Shown here: one piece after another, positions 25,632-33,628 of the stretch
Layout: every line of letters starts with the position of its first letter
How positions within the stretch are numbered: the first letter of the stretch is position 1
Assembly (NCBI GenBank): GCA_009693985.1
Contig: SHWE01000011.1
Coordinates: 1 to 49,010 of the forward strand
DNA: 49,010 nt
Origin: Alphaproteobacteria bacterium
Lineage (GTDB): Bacteria > Pseudomonadota > Alphaproteobacteria > Micropepsales > Micropepsaceae
Reading direction: 5' to 3'
The notes under the pieces: generated by a model
The model's database searches: none
What the model saw: the letters and a program-made list of their open reading frames with translations, nothing else
What the model was told of the DNA's origin: nothing
Translations under genes and position numbers: made by a program

Positions 25632-27851
25632 TTACGCCTGACCGGCCAATGCGGCGCGCACGCGGGCGGGCGTCAGCGGGACTTTGCGCATCCTGACCCC
25701 GATGGCGTCGAACACCGCATTGCCGATGGCGCCCGGCACCGGAGCATGGGCCGCTTCGCCCGCGCCCATCGGCTTGTCCTCCGGCGAGCCCCAAAGCTCG
25801 ATATCAAGCACCGGGGCATCCGGGATGGTCAGGATCGGATAGCTCCGCCAATCCACGCTGGTGACGCCTTGCGTATCGAAGATTGTTTCTTCGTGCAGCG
25901 TGCGGCTGACCGCCTGGATGATGTTGCCTTCGACCTGGTTCTTCACCGCGTCGGGATTGATCATCTGACCGGCTTCGTAGACGCAAGTAATCTTGGTGAC
26001 GCGCACGCGGCCCGTGGCGCGCTCGACCGCGACTTCGACGCCGAGGCCCATGCGGTTGTCGACATGCTTGTAATGCACATAGACAAGCGCGCGCCCCGTG
26101 GCGATGGCCGCATTGGCGCTGGCCGGATTGGGAGAGGGCCGCGCCGCCCAATTCATCTTCTCGGCGGTGCGCCGCAAGATGCGTGCGCCCATTTCGTCCT
26201 TCAGATGGGTGAGGCGGTATTCCAGCGGATCGCGCTTGGCCGCCGCCGCCAGCTCGTCCATGAAGCCTTCGACGCCATAGACATTTCCGAGCTTGCCAGG
26301 CGCGCGCAAATTCGAGGCGCGCAAGGGCGTCGATTGCAGCCAATGCACGACGGCGCTCATATGGGGAAGATCATAGGGCGGATAGACATTGCCCTGGACC
26401 TGCGCGACCGCCTGCCCCTCCGGCTGCGGAATGCCGGCCGCCGAGAAGGCCAGCATCGAGCGGTTGAAAAGGTTGGGCGTGTTGATCGGCAGCCAGGCTT
26501 CCGATTCCCAGGCGACGATGTTGCCCTCCGCGTCGAGCGATGCGCGCAAGTCGAGCACTTGCGGCGGGCCCTTCGGGTCCCAGCCATGTTCCTCTTCACG
26601 CGACCATTGCACCCGCACCGGACGACCCAGCTGGCGCGACAGCAGCGCCGCGTCGCAGGCCGCATCGTCATGGCCGTTCATGCCATAGCAGCCGGCACCA
26701 TCGAGATAGACAACGCGGACGGCATCCGCCTCCATGCCCATCCCACGCGCGATCACCTGGCGCAAACGGTGCGGGCCTTGCGTCGCCGACCACACGGTCA
26801 GTTTGCCGTCTTTGAAATCGGCAAGCGCGCAGGAAGGACCCATCGAAGCATGGGATTGCGCCGGCCATTCATAGGTCGCCTGGAATTTTCGCGTGGCGCT
26901 GCCGATGGCGGCTTTGGCATCGCCCACCTTCATCAATTCCTGATCGCGCGCGACGGGCGCGGCCCGGACGCTCGCATAGACGCGGTCGGAACCAGGCAAG
27001 CCGCCGCCGCCGGTCCAACTGACGCGAAGCGCGCGGGCCGCACGGATCGCGTTCCATTCGGAATCGGCCGTGACGGCGACGAAATCCTTGATCCGCACGA
27101 CACGGGCGCCGGGGATATTACGAACCGAGGCTTCATCGACGCTCGTCACGGTGGCGCCGATGGCGCGCGGGCGAACAATGCGCGCGTGCAGCATCCCTGC
27201 GATGCGATGATCCTGAACGTAAGTGTGGCGGCCGGTCATCTTGCCCGGAAGATCGGGGCGCTGCACCGGCTGGCCGACGATTTTGTAATCGCGGCCGTTC
27301 TTGACGGCTGCGTTGCGGTCGAGCTTCACATTGAAGCGGCCGCCAGCGATCAGTTCGCCATAGGCCGCGGTGCGTCCGTCGGGGCTGCGCACGACGCCAT
27401 CGGTGACGGTGAGCCCGGCGGCCGCGACGTTCCATTTCTGCGCCGCCATGTCGAGCAGCGCTTTCCTTGCCGTCGCCGACGCTTGGCGAATCTGCATGCC
27501 GCCGCCGATAATGCCGGTGGAGCCGCCGGTGGTGCCCTGGTCGGGCGTCGTCGCGGTGTCGCCTTCGATCATGGTGATGCGCGCGAACGGGACATCCAAT
27601 TCTTCGGCGACGATCTGCCCAAAGGCGACGCGGCAACCGGTGCCGAGATCGACCTTGCCGCTATAGAGCGTGATGGCGCCGTCGGGCGCGATGACGAGAT
27701 AGGAATCGACCTCGTCGAGCGCGACGGGTTTCGTCGCGGCCGCTTGCGCCAACGCTTCGAGATGCGGGCTGAGCGCGAAGCCGACGACCAGCGCACCGCC
27801 GGTGAGCAGGAATTCGCGTCTGCCCATTCCATTTACGATTGGCATGTTCAT
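25632..27851 (-). CDS. Molybdenum hydroxylase large subunit, IorB-like, Tat-exported
   Basis: This 739-residue catalytic subunit belongs to the isoquinoline 1-oxidoreductase beta / aldehyde oxidase-like family. Unlike xanthine dehydrogenase it has a Tat signal (GRREFLLTGGALVVG) and is expected in the periplasm. The Mo-cofactor domain shows LGTGCRVAFGQIVAEELDV, GTTGGSTGIIGGG, and a late GAGEAAHAPVPGAIGNAVFD block whose Glu matches the active-site Glu. It would hydroxylate an aldehyde or N-heterocycle with water. The ATG at 27851 has GGGAGCC before it and overlaps the TGA of the iron-sulfur subunit by four bases, so the two are coupled. No separate FAD subunit is present, as expected for IorAB-type enzymes that give electrons to a cytochrome. 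Confidence 0.89.
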   Translation of the reverse strand: MNMPIVNGMGRREFLLTGGALVVGFALSPHLEALAQAAATKPVALDEVDSYLVIAPDGAITLYSGKVDLGTGCRVAFGQIVAEELDVPFARITMIEGDTATTPDQGTTGGSTGIIGGGMQIRQASATARKALLDMAAQKWNVAAAGLTVTDGVVRSPDGRTAAYGELIAGGRFNVKLDRNAAVKNGRDYKIVGQPVQRPDLPGKMTGRHTYVQDHRIAGMLHARIVRPRAIGATVTSVDEASVRNIPGARVVRIKDFVAVTADSEWNAIRAARALRVSWTGGGGLPGSDRVYASVRAAPVARDQELMKVGDAKAAIGSATRKFQATYEWPAQSHASMGPSCALADFKDGKLTVWSATQGPHRLRQVIARGMGMEADAVRVVYLDGAGCYGMNGHDDAACDAALLSRQLGRPVRVQWSREEEHGWDPKGPPQVLDLRASLDAEGNIVAWESEAWLPINTPNLFNRSMLAFSAAGIPQPEGQAVAQVQGNVYPPYDLPHMSAVVHWLQSTPLRASNLRAPGKLGNVYGVEGFMDELAAAAKRDPLEYRLTHLKDEMGARILRRTAEKMNWAARPSPNPASANAAIATGRALVYVHYKHVDNRMGLGVEVAVERATGRVRVTKITCVYEAGQMINPDAVKNQVEGNIIQAVSRTLHEETIFDTQGVTSVDWRSYPILTIPDAPVLDIELWGSPEDKPMGAGEAAHAPVPGAIGNAVFDAIGVRMRKVPLTPARVRAALAGQA

Positions 27852-28315
27852 GTGCGGCTCCCTGCGGCGCGTGCGACCGCGGCGATCACGCGAACATGCG
27901 TTCCGCAGCGACAAAGATTTCCGGCCAGCGCGTCGCGGATCTTGGTTTCGTTCGGGCGCGGCGTTTTTTCAAGCAACGCCGCGGCGCTCATGATCATGCC
28001 GTTGGTGCAATAGCCGCATTGGGCGGCCTGCTCGGCGATGAAGGCCGCCTGCACCGGATGCAGCCGGTCGGGCGTTCCGAGCCCTTCCAGCGTGGTGATC
28101 CGTTTGCCTTGCGCCTCGCGCACCGATGTCTGGCAGGAGCGCACCGCATTGCCGTCGACGATGACCGTGCAGGAGCCGCATTGGCCGAGCCCGCAGCCGA
28201 ATTTCGGACCGTGCAGCGCGAGATTGTCGCGCAACGCATAGAGCAGCGGCATCTCGGGATCGTCGGCGTCGAGCGATTCGCTCCGCCCGTTCACATTGAG
28301 GGTGAATCTGGCCAT
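27848..28315 (-). CDS. Molybdenum hydroxylase [2Fe-2S] subunit, IorA-like
   Basis: This 155-residue electron-transfer subunit has a plant-type [2Fe-2S] ferredoxin domain with ligands Cys41, Cys46, Cys49 and Cys61 (GCGLGQCGSC) and a second helical [2Fe-2S] domain with Cys100, Cys103, Cys135 and Cys137 (CGYC, CRCG). All eight ligands are present. It has no signal of its own and is probably carried through Tat by the large subunit. I took the ATG at 28315, since the ferredoxin fold starts there (MARFTLNVNGR); the frame is open further upstream. It is the first gene of the pair, separated from the upstream propeller gene by a terminator. Confidence 0.92.
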   Translation of the reverse strand: MARFTLNVNGRSESLDADDPEMPLLYALRDNLALHGPKFGCGLGQCGSCTVIVDGNAVRSCQTSVREAQGKRITTLEGLGTPDRLHPVQAAFIAEQAAQCGYCTNGMIMSAAALLEKTPRPNETKIRDALAGNLCRCGTHVRVIAAVARAAGSRT

Positions 28316-28336
28316 GGCCCATCCTATGTGCTGTGA

Positions 28337-28370
28337 AGAGAGCGCAACCTCTTGCGAGATTGCGCTCTCT
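28337..28370 (-). terminator. Hairpin between the haem-propeller gene and the IorA-like gene
   Basis: AGAGAGCGCAA pairs exactly with TTGCGCTCTCT (11 bp) around a 12-base loop. It begins about 20 bp after the stop of the propeller gene. The following sequence is not T-rich on the minus strand, so termination may be partial. Confidence 0.65.
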
Positions 28371-28389
28371 TTATGCTTCAATCAGAAAA

Positions 28390-30045
28390 TCAGTTCAGCG
28401 GCTCGACCTTGACGATGGACGCGCCGTGATTGTTGCCGACCCAGAGCACGCCGGGATTTGTGCGGTCGTCGATATAAACGCGGCGGATATTGGTCGAACG
28501 CGGCAACGGATATTCGACCACCTCGCCGGTCTTGATGTCGAGCCGTGCCACACGGTCGGTCGACATGGAGCCCGTCCAGGCATAGCCATATTTGTCGACG
28601 GCCGCATCGTAAGGCGCGCTCCACTTGGTCGGCACCTTCCACTCCTGCATCTCGCCCGTCTTGGTATCGAGCATACCGATGCCGTCGGAGCCATATTCGG
28701 CGAACCACAGACGGTCCTGCGCATCCACGCGGCCGCGGCGCGGGCGCGACATCGGGGTCGGCGTCTTATAAAGCGTGTAGGCCTTCGTCTTGGCGTCGAG
28801 CTTGCCGATGCCGTTATTGGAGAAGTCCAGGAGATAGATGTTGTTCTTGGAGTCGCTATGGATGCCGTAGGTGCCGAGCTTGCGGCTCGTCGTCGGATCC
28901 TGCTGATTGCCGAAATCTTCGAATTTTCCGGTGGAGATATCGAGCCTCAAAATGTGGCTCTGGTCGGAATTCTTGATCCACACTTTGTTGTCGAGATGGG
29001 TTGAGCCGACCGCCAGATGGCCGGTCTGCGCATTGTCGGTCTGCCATTCCTTCGGCATCACCCATTGCTGGAATTTCTCGGTCTTGGGATCGAATTTGAC
29101 GATGCTGGCCTGATACATCACGCCGACCCAGAGATTGCCGGCCTTGTCCATTTCGAGATTGAGCGTGCCGACGGGAAAATCGGGCTTCGACATCGGGATC
29201 GGATATTGCGTGACCTTGCCGGTCTTGGGATCCATCTTGCCGAGGAACATCTGGCCGAAATCGGAATACCAGACCATGCCATCGGCACCGAGGATGACGT
29301 CGTGCGGCTGGATGATCGGGTTCGGCAGATCATATTCGGTGACGACGACCTGGGTCGATTTGCCGGTCAGGCGCGGCAAGGTCTTGAGCGCGTATTCGTG
29401 CTTCTTGACCTTGCTCAGGTTCACCGTGGAAAGCCATTCCGCGACCTTCTCCACATTGCCGCCGCGGGACTCAAGCCGATCTCCACGATTGCCATTGCCG
29501 CCCAGCCGTTGCGGCCGCTCCGGCGTGGCGCCCGGATAGAAGCCGGCCATAAGCTTGAATATCTCCACGAAGCCTTTCGGGTCGTAGGCAGAGTTCACGA
29601 TCCGCTGGTAGGAATGGCAGCTATTGCAGTTGAGCAGGAACTTCTTCTGCTCGTCGGTGCCCGGCATGCTCATCAGCCATTCGGCGTTGGTGAGCTGGGC
29701 CGCGAGATCGCGCGTCTTCTTCAGTTTCAGCGCGGCTTGCGCCGGCTTGCCCGAAGCGACCATCGTGGTCGGCGCGCCATCGAGGTCGTAACCGACCGCG
29801 CGCGCCGTCATCGTGTAGTTGCCGGGTTCCAGCTTCGAAGCCGGGAAGCTATAGCGGCCGTCCTTGCCGGTGACGACGCTGACCGTGATGGTCGAACCCT
29901 GTTTCTTGGCGCTGACGACGACGCCTTCCATGTTGCCTTCTTCGGCGGAAGAGACCTGCCCCGTGAGCGCGGCCGGCGTTTGCGCCGCCGCAACACCCGC
30001 TTGAAGGACAAATGCCGCGGCCGTGAGCATCAGATTCGTTCGCAT
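28390..30045 (-). CDS. Exported protein: carboxypeptidase-regulatory-like domain, haem c motif and streptogramin-lyase-like propeller
   Basis: This protein has 551 residues. After the signal peptide (1-21) comes a carboxypeptidase regulatory-like beta-sandwich (about 25-108, LTGQVSSAEEGNMEGVVVSA and PGNYTMTARAVGY). A short segment follows with one CNSCH haem-c motif (residues 140-144). Then a seven-bladed Vgb/NHL-like propeller runs to the end, with PNPIIQPHDVILGADGMVW, AGNLWVGVMYQASIVKFDP and YGYAWTGSMSTDRVARLD. Virginiamycin B lyases share this propeller, but the added haem domain suggests redox or electron-transfer work rather than antibiotic resistance. GGAGGA precedes the ATG. It lies upstream of the IorAB pair and may accept electrons from it (inference). 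Confidence 0.85.
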   Translation of the reverse strand: MRTNLMLTAAAFVLQAGVAAAQTPAALTGQVSSAEEGNMEGVVVSAKKQGSTITVSVVTGKDGRYSFPASKLEPGNYTMTARAVGYDLDGAPTTMVASGKPAQAALKLKKTRDLAAQLTNAEWLMSMPGTDEQKKFLLNCNSCHSYQRIVNSAYDPKGFVEIFKLMAGFYPGATPERPQRLGGNGNRGDRLESRGGNVEKVAEWLSTVNLSKVKKHEYALKTLPRLTGKSTQVVVTEYDLPNPIIQPHDVILGADGMVWYSDFGQMFLGKMDPKTGKVTQYPIPMSKPDFPVGTLNLEMDKAGNLWVGVMYQASIVKFDPKTEKFQQWVMPKEWQTDNAQTGHLAVGSTHLDNKVWIKNSDQSHILRLDISTGKFEDFGNQQDPTTSRKLGTYGIHSDSKNNIYLLDFSNNGIGKLDAKTKAYTLYKTPTPMSRPRRGRVDAQDRLWFAEYGSDGIGMLDTKTGEMQEWKVPTKWSAPYDAAVDKYGYAWTGSMSTDRVARLDIKTGEVVEYPLPRSTNIRRVYIDDRTNPGVLWVGNNHGASIVKVEPLN

Positions 30046-30319
30046 GGGGATTCCTCCTGCCGTTCCTTAAGACCCGGACCAACCGCTCTTATATCGCAAA
30101 AGGCGCTAGGCATGAACTCTACGGGGCGCGGGGCCGGGCAATCCTTCCGCCCAACGCCATCACATCCGCTCGATTATTCCCGCCGGCAGGGCCGCAGAGC
30201 CGAAAAGCGGGGTCCGGCACCGGCTTAGGGGAATTGACCTCGCTTTGGGGGAGCCCTTTCCGAACCTTGGCGCGACCTCTAAACTGCCGCGCAAATCTTA
30301 CTTCGATGGGAGAACTATA

Positions 30320-31282
30320 ATGACGACGCGCGTAAGCTTGCTTGCTGCTGCCTCTATGGCGGCATTCCTGATCACCGGCCCGCTCGCGGCCCAGCCGCAA
30401 TATAACGGCTTTCCCAAGAGCCCCACGAGTCCGATAAGCCAAGCCTACCGCGAACGCGGCAAGGAAGCCGTCGAATTCCAGAAGGTCGCGCCGTTCAAGA
30501 TGTTCGACAATGTCTGGTATGTCGGACCCGGTTACGTGGCCTGCTATTTGATCAAGACCTCGGCCGGCGCGATCCTAATCGACGCCTCGGAAGAACCGGC
30601 GATGGTGCAGCACGTCATCGACAGCATCCAGAAGACCGGCACGAATCTGCGCGACATCAAGGCCATCCTGATCAGCCACGGCCATGCCGACCATTTCGGC
30701 GGCATCGCGCGGATGGCGGAAGTGACCGGCGCGCCCGTCTACGCGGCCGAAGAAGATTGGAAGCTGATCGAAGCGATCGCGGGGCGCCCCGGGCGCAACG
30801 GCGCGCCGCCCATACGCACGCCCAAGCGCGACCGCATCATCAAGGACGGCGACACGCTGACCGTCGGCGACACCACGCTGAAGCTCTATGTCACGCCCGG
30901 CCACACCTCGGGCGTGATGAGCGCCGAATTCACCGTGTTCGACAATGGCAAGCCGCATAAGGCGTTCTATTCGGGCGGCCTCGGCGGACGCGACGGCGTG
31001 CGCGGCTTCGAACAGGCTGTGGTCAGCGCGGAACGCGTCTCCAAGATCCCGGGCATCGAAGTCTACTTCGCCAATCATGGTTGGAACCCTGGCACCGACT
31101 ATCCCAACGGCAGCATTTTCGAGCGCGCCGAAAAACTGAAGACCCGCAAAGCCGGCGATCCCAATCCGTTCGTCGATCCCGCTTCGTGGCAGCAGAACAT
31201 CACGATTGCGAAAGCCCGCATCGCCAGCGGACTCGAAGAGGAACGCAAGAAGGCGGCAGCGACACCAGCAGCCGCACGGTAG
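30320..31282 (+). CDS. Exported metallo-beta-lactamase-fold hydrolase, subclass B3-like (copy 1)
   Basis: This 320-residue periplasmic zinc hydrolase has a signal peptide (residues 1-24). The zinc motif is HGHADH (His120, His122, Asp124, His125), with later TPGHTSGVMS and a His in FANHGWNPGTDYP. The overall form is that of B3 beta-lactamase-like proteins, but the pattern does not prove beta-lactam cleavage; lactone or ester hydrolysis fits the neighbourhood as well. The chosen ATG is the first codon before the signal peptide; GGGAGAA lies nearby. A hairpin terminator follows. A homologue lies at 42332-43276. The 274-bp space to the divergent propeller gene must carry promoters for both. Confidence 0.87.
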   Translation: MTTRVSLLAAASMAAFLITGPLAAQPQYNGFPKSPTSPISQAYRERGKEAVEFQKVAPFKMFDNVWYVGPGYVACYLIKTSAGAILIDASEEPAMVQHVIDSIQKTGTNLRDIKAILISHGHADHFGGIARMAEVTGAPVYAAEEDWKLIEAIAGRPGRNGAPPIRTPKRDRIIKDGDTLTVGDTTLKLYVTPGHTSGVMSAEFTVFDNGKPHKAFYSGGLGGRDGVRGFEQAVVSAERVSKIPGIEVYFANHGWNPGTDYPNGSIFERAEKLKTRKAGDPNPFVDPASWQQNITIAKARIASGLEEERKKAAATPAAAR

Positions 31283-31304
31283 GATCGGAAAAAGCGCATT
31301 GCAG

Positions 31305-31336
31305 GGGGCCTTCAAGCGAAATGGTTTGAAGGCCCT
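31305..31336 (+). terminator. Hairpin after the first MBL-fold gene
   Basis: GGGCCTTCAA pairs with TTGAAGGCCC around a ten-base loop, followed by TCTTC. It sits between the MBL gene and the cupin-like gene and may terminate part of the transcripts. Confidence 0.6.
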
Positions 31337-31362
31337 CTTCGCATCGGAAAATGGAGGACAGG

Positions 31363-32070
31363 ATGAAGCGCGTTGTCATGGCGGTGTGCGCCACCTTTAC
31401 GGGAATCGCATTGCAAGGCGCGGCGGCGCAAACCGAAGAGAAGCCCGTGCCGATCGCGCAAGCGCCCTATCACCGGCCCGTCTTCACCAACCAATATCTC
31501 ACGATGCTGGACGTCTATGTCCCGCCGGGCCGCAACACCGGCTATCACACCCACAGCCAAGATTCGGTGTCGGTCAACATCGTCGTCGGCCGGCAGACCA
31601 ACCAGAATTTCGGCTCGGCCACGATCAATCCGCCCGGCGCCGGCGGCGAGCGCGGGCGGGCGACGTTCACCAATTACGTCAAGGAAGGCAATCGCACGCA
31701 TAAGGCGACCAATATCGGCCAGACGCCGTTCCACAACGTCTCCTTCCTGCTGACTTCGCCGCAGCCCTATAAAACCACGCCTTCGACGCGCAACGCTCAG
31801 GGCTTCACGCAAGTGATGGACAATGAGCGCGTGCGCGGCTGGCGCGTGAGGCTGGAGCCCGGTCAATCGACGGGCCAGATCACGCAGACCGCGCCGGGCT
31901 TACGGATCGTCGTGGAATCGGGCGAGATCGCGGAAGTGGTGCCGACCGTCGCCGACCGCGCCATGTATCTCGGCACCGGGCAATATTTCTGGCAGGAGCC
32001 GGGCACGACGCGCAGCATCCGGAATATCGGCACGACGCCCGTCGAGTTCGTCGAATTCGAACTGAAATAG
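31363..32070 (+). CDS. Exported cupin-like protein
   Basis: This 235-residue protein has a signal peptide (VMAVCATFTGIALQGAAAQ). A first cupin-like half has LDVYVPPGRNTGYHTHSQD, whose HTHSQD gives two His for a metal, followed by VNIVVGRQT. A second half has VRLEPGQSTGQITQTAPGLR and VVESGEIAEVV, without His. The end EFVEFELK is a typical cupin strand. The role may be sensing or isomerisation of a small molecule; no specific activity can be assigned. GGAGGACAGG precedes the ATG at 31363. An ATG at 31351 in the same frame would overlap that site and is less likely. It converges on the amidase gene with one base between the two stop codons. Confidence 0.75.
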   Translation: MKRVVMAVCATFTGIALQGAAAQTEEKPVPIAQAPYHRPVFTNQYLTMLDVYVPPGRNTGYHTHSQDSVSVNIVVGRQTNQNFGSATINPPGAGGERGRATFTNYVKEGNRTHKATNIGQTPFHNVSFLLTSPQPYKTTPSTRNAQGFTQVMDNERVRGWRVRLEPGQSTGQITQTAPGLRIVVESGEIAEVVPTVADRAMYLGTGQYFWQEPGTTRSIRNIGTTPVEFVEFELK

Positions 32071-32071
32071 A

Positions 32072-33628
32072 TTAAGGCTCGCCGGCGAGCGGCGGCGTCG
32101 CGCGCGGGGGCCGGCGCGGATTGGCCGCTTGCTCCAGCGCGTAGGCGTAAGACAGCAATTTTCCTTCGGTGAAATCGAGGCCGAGAAGCTCGGCCCCAAT
32201 CGGCACGCCTTGCGGGGCGGACGCGGTGGCCGGCGAAAATCCCGCCGGAAAGGTGACGGCCGGAAAACCGGTGCCGTTGGAAAGAACGCCGTTGCGTTCG
32301 GGCTGTTCGCCTAGCGCGAGGGGCGCCACCAGAATCCGCTGATGCGGATAGAGGATCGCGTCCAGATTCAGATCGGCGAAGATTTTCGCCACCGCGATGC
32401 GCAAAGTTTCACGCTGCAGCATCCGCGTCTTGTAAACATCGCTGTTCGTGCCGTCTTGAATGCCAAGCTCATATTCGAGCGTCTTCTGCACGGCGGAGGT
32501 TTTCGTCGCCACCAATTGCGCGAAGTCTTTGATCGGCGCCGTCGGCGGAAGCGTTGCGAAATAGCGGTTCATCACACTCGTCGACTCGTAGACCGACGTA
32601 TCCATGTTGGGCGCGAGACGGTCATATTCCGGAAGCGCGAAACGCACGACGACTGCGCCCGCTGCCTGCATGCGCGCCGCGAGGGCGTCCATCGCGGCAT
32701 TCACCTCGCGGTGGCGCGGCTCGGTGCCGGACATATTCGTCATCACGCCGATGCGCGCGCCCCTCAGCGCGTCAGCGCGTAAGGCGTTCGTATAGTTTTG
32801 CGTTTGATGCCCGCGCCCCAAAGCGGTGACGGGATCGGACGGATCGTAGCCCGCCATCACGCCGAGCAGAATGCCTGCGTCGGTGACGGTGCGCGCGATG
32901 GGTCCAAGCTCGTCCTGCGTCTGGCTCGCCGGGATGACGCCCGAACGGCTGATCAGCCCGCGCGTCGGCCGCACGCCCACAAGGTTGTTCGCGGAAGACG
33001 GCGAACGGATCGACTGACCGGTGTCGCTTCCCGTGCCGATGGCCGCGAGATTGGCGGCGAGCGCCGCGCCGGTGCCGCCCGACGAACCGCCCGCCGTGCG
33101 CGTCAGATCGTAGGGATTGCGCACCTGGCCGGCGACGCTCGAAATCGAGATGCCGCCGCGAGCCAGCTCCTGCAAATTCGCTTTGGCGATGATGAGGGCG
33201 CCGGCTTGGCGCATCTTCGCTACCGTGAAGGCGTCCTTGGCGGGCTGCGAATTCTTCATCGCCAGATTGCCGCCCGAGGTCGGCATGTCCGCGGTGTCGT
33301 AATTGTCCTTGAGCACGATTGGAATGCAGTGGAGCCGCCCCACGCCTGCGCGGTTCGCGGCATAGGCGCGGTCCAACTCGGCGGCGGTTCCCATCGCGCG
33401 CGGATTGACGGTGATGATGGCGCGAAGCACCGGGCCTTTCAGATTGTAGGCGTCGATGCGATCGAGATAGGCCCTCGTCAGCCGCGCGCAAGTAAGCTGG
33501 CTGGACGCGAATGCTGCATGGATGTCGGCAATCGTTGCTTCTTCAAGATGGAACGGCGTTTGGGCGCGAGTATCCGCGAATCCCAGCGTCGCGCAAACCG
33601 CCAGTGCCGCCCCAAAGCCGCGATTCAT
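32072..33628 (-). CDS. Exported amidase-signature enzyme
   Basis: This 518-residue hydrolase has a signal peptide (MNRGFGAALAVCATLGFADTRAQ). The amidase-signature triad is present: Lys in PIVLKDNYDTADMPTSGG, the cis-Ser in GTGSDTGQSIRSPS, and the flexible-loop Ser in TRTAGGSSGGTGAALAAN. Family members cut amides, some of them large or aromatic; export suggests an extracytoplasmic amide. Its ATG overlaps the stop of the amidohydrolase gene (TGATG), so it is translated by re-initiation as the last gene of a five-gene operon running from 38174 down to 32072. Confidence 0.9.
   Translation of the reverse strand: MNRGFGAALAVCATLGFADTRAQTPFHLEEATIADIHAAFASSQLTCARLTRAYLDRIDAYNLKGPVLRAIITVNPRAMGTAAELDRAYAANRAGVGRLHCIPIVLKDNYDTADMPTSGGNLAMKNSQPAKDAFTVAKMRQAGALIIAKANLQELARGGISISSVAGQVRNPYDLTRTAGGSSGGTGAALAANLAAIGTGSDTGQSIRSPSSANNLVGVRPTRGLISRSGVIPASQTQDELGPIARTVTDAGILLGVMAGYDPSDPVTALGRGHQTQNYTNALRADALRGARIGVMTNMSGTEPRHREVNAAMDALAARMQAAGAVVVRFALPEYDRLAPNMDTSVYESTSVMNRYFATLPPTAPIKDFAQLVATKTSAVQKTLEYELGIQDGTNSDVYKTRMLQRETLRIAVAKIFADLNLDAILYPHQRILVAPLALGEQPERNGVLSNGTGFPAVTFPAGFSPATASAPQGVPIGAELLGLDFTEGKLLSYAYALEQAANPRRPPRATPPLAGEP

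Noticed and set aside
25620-28013. A 797-codon plus-strand open frame over the IorAB-type genes
   Set aside because: It is antisense to a clear molybdenum hydroxylase, and its product shows no known motif. Long antisense frames are expected in GC-rich DNA.
28390-30045. Virginiamycin B lyase (antibiotic resistance) as the function
   Set aside because: The propeller is Vgb-like, but the extra haem c and carboxypeptidase-like domains and the catabolic context argue against a resistance role.
30320-31282. True B3 beta-lactamase as the function
   Set aside because: The zinc site fits, but this fold is shared by many lactone and ester hydrolases, and nothing nearby suggests beta-lactam resistance.
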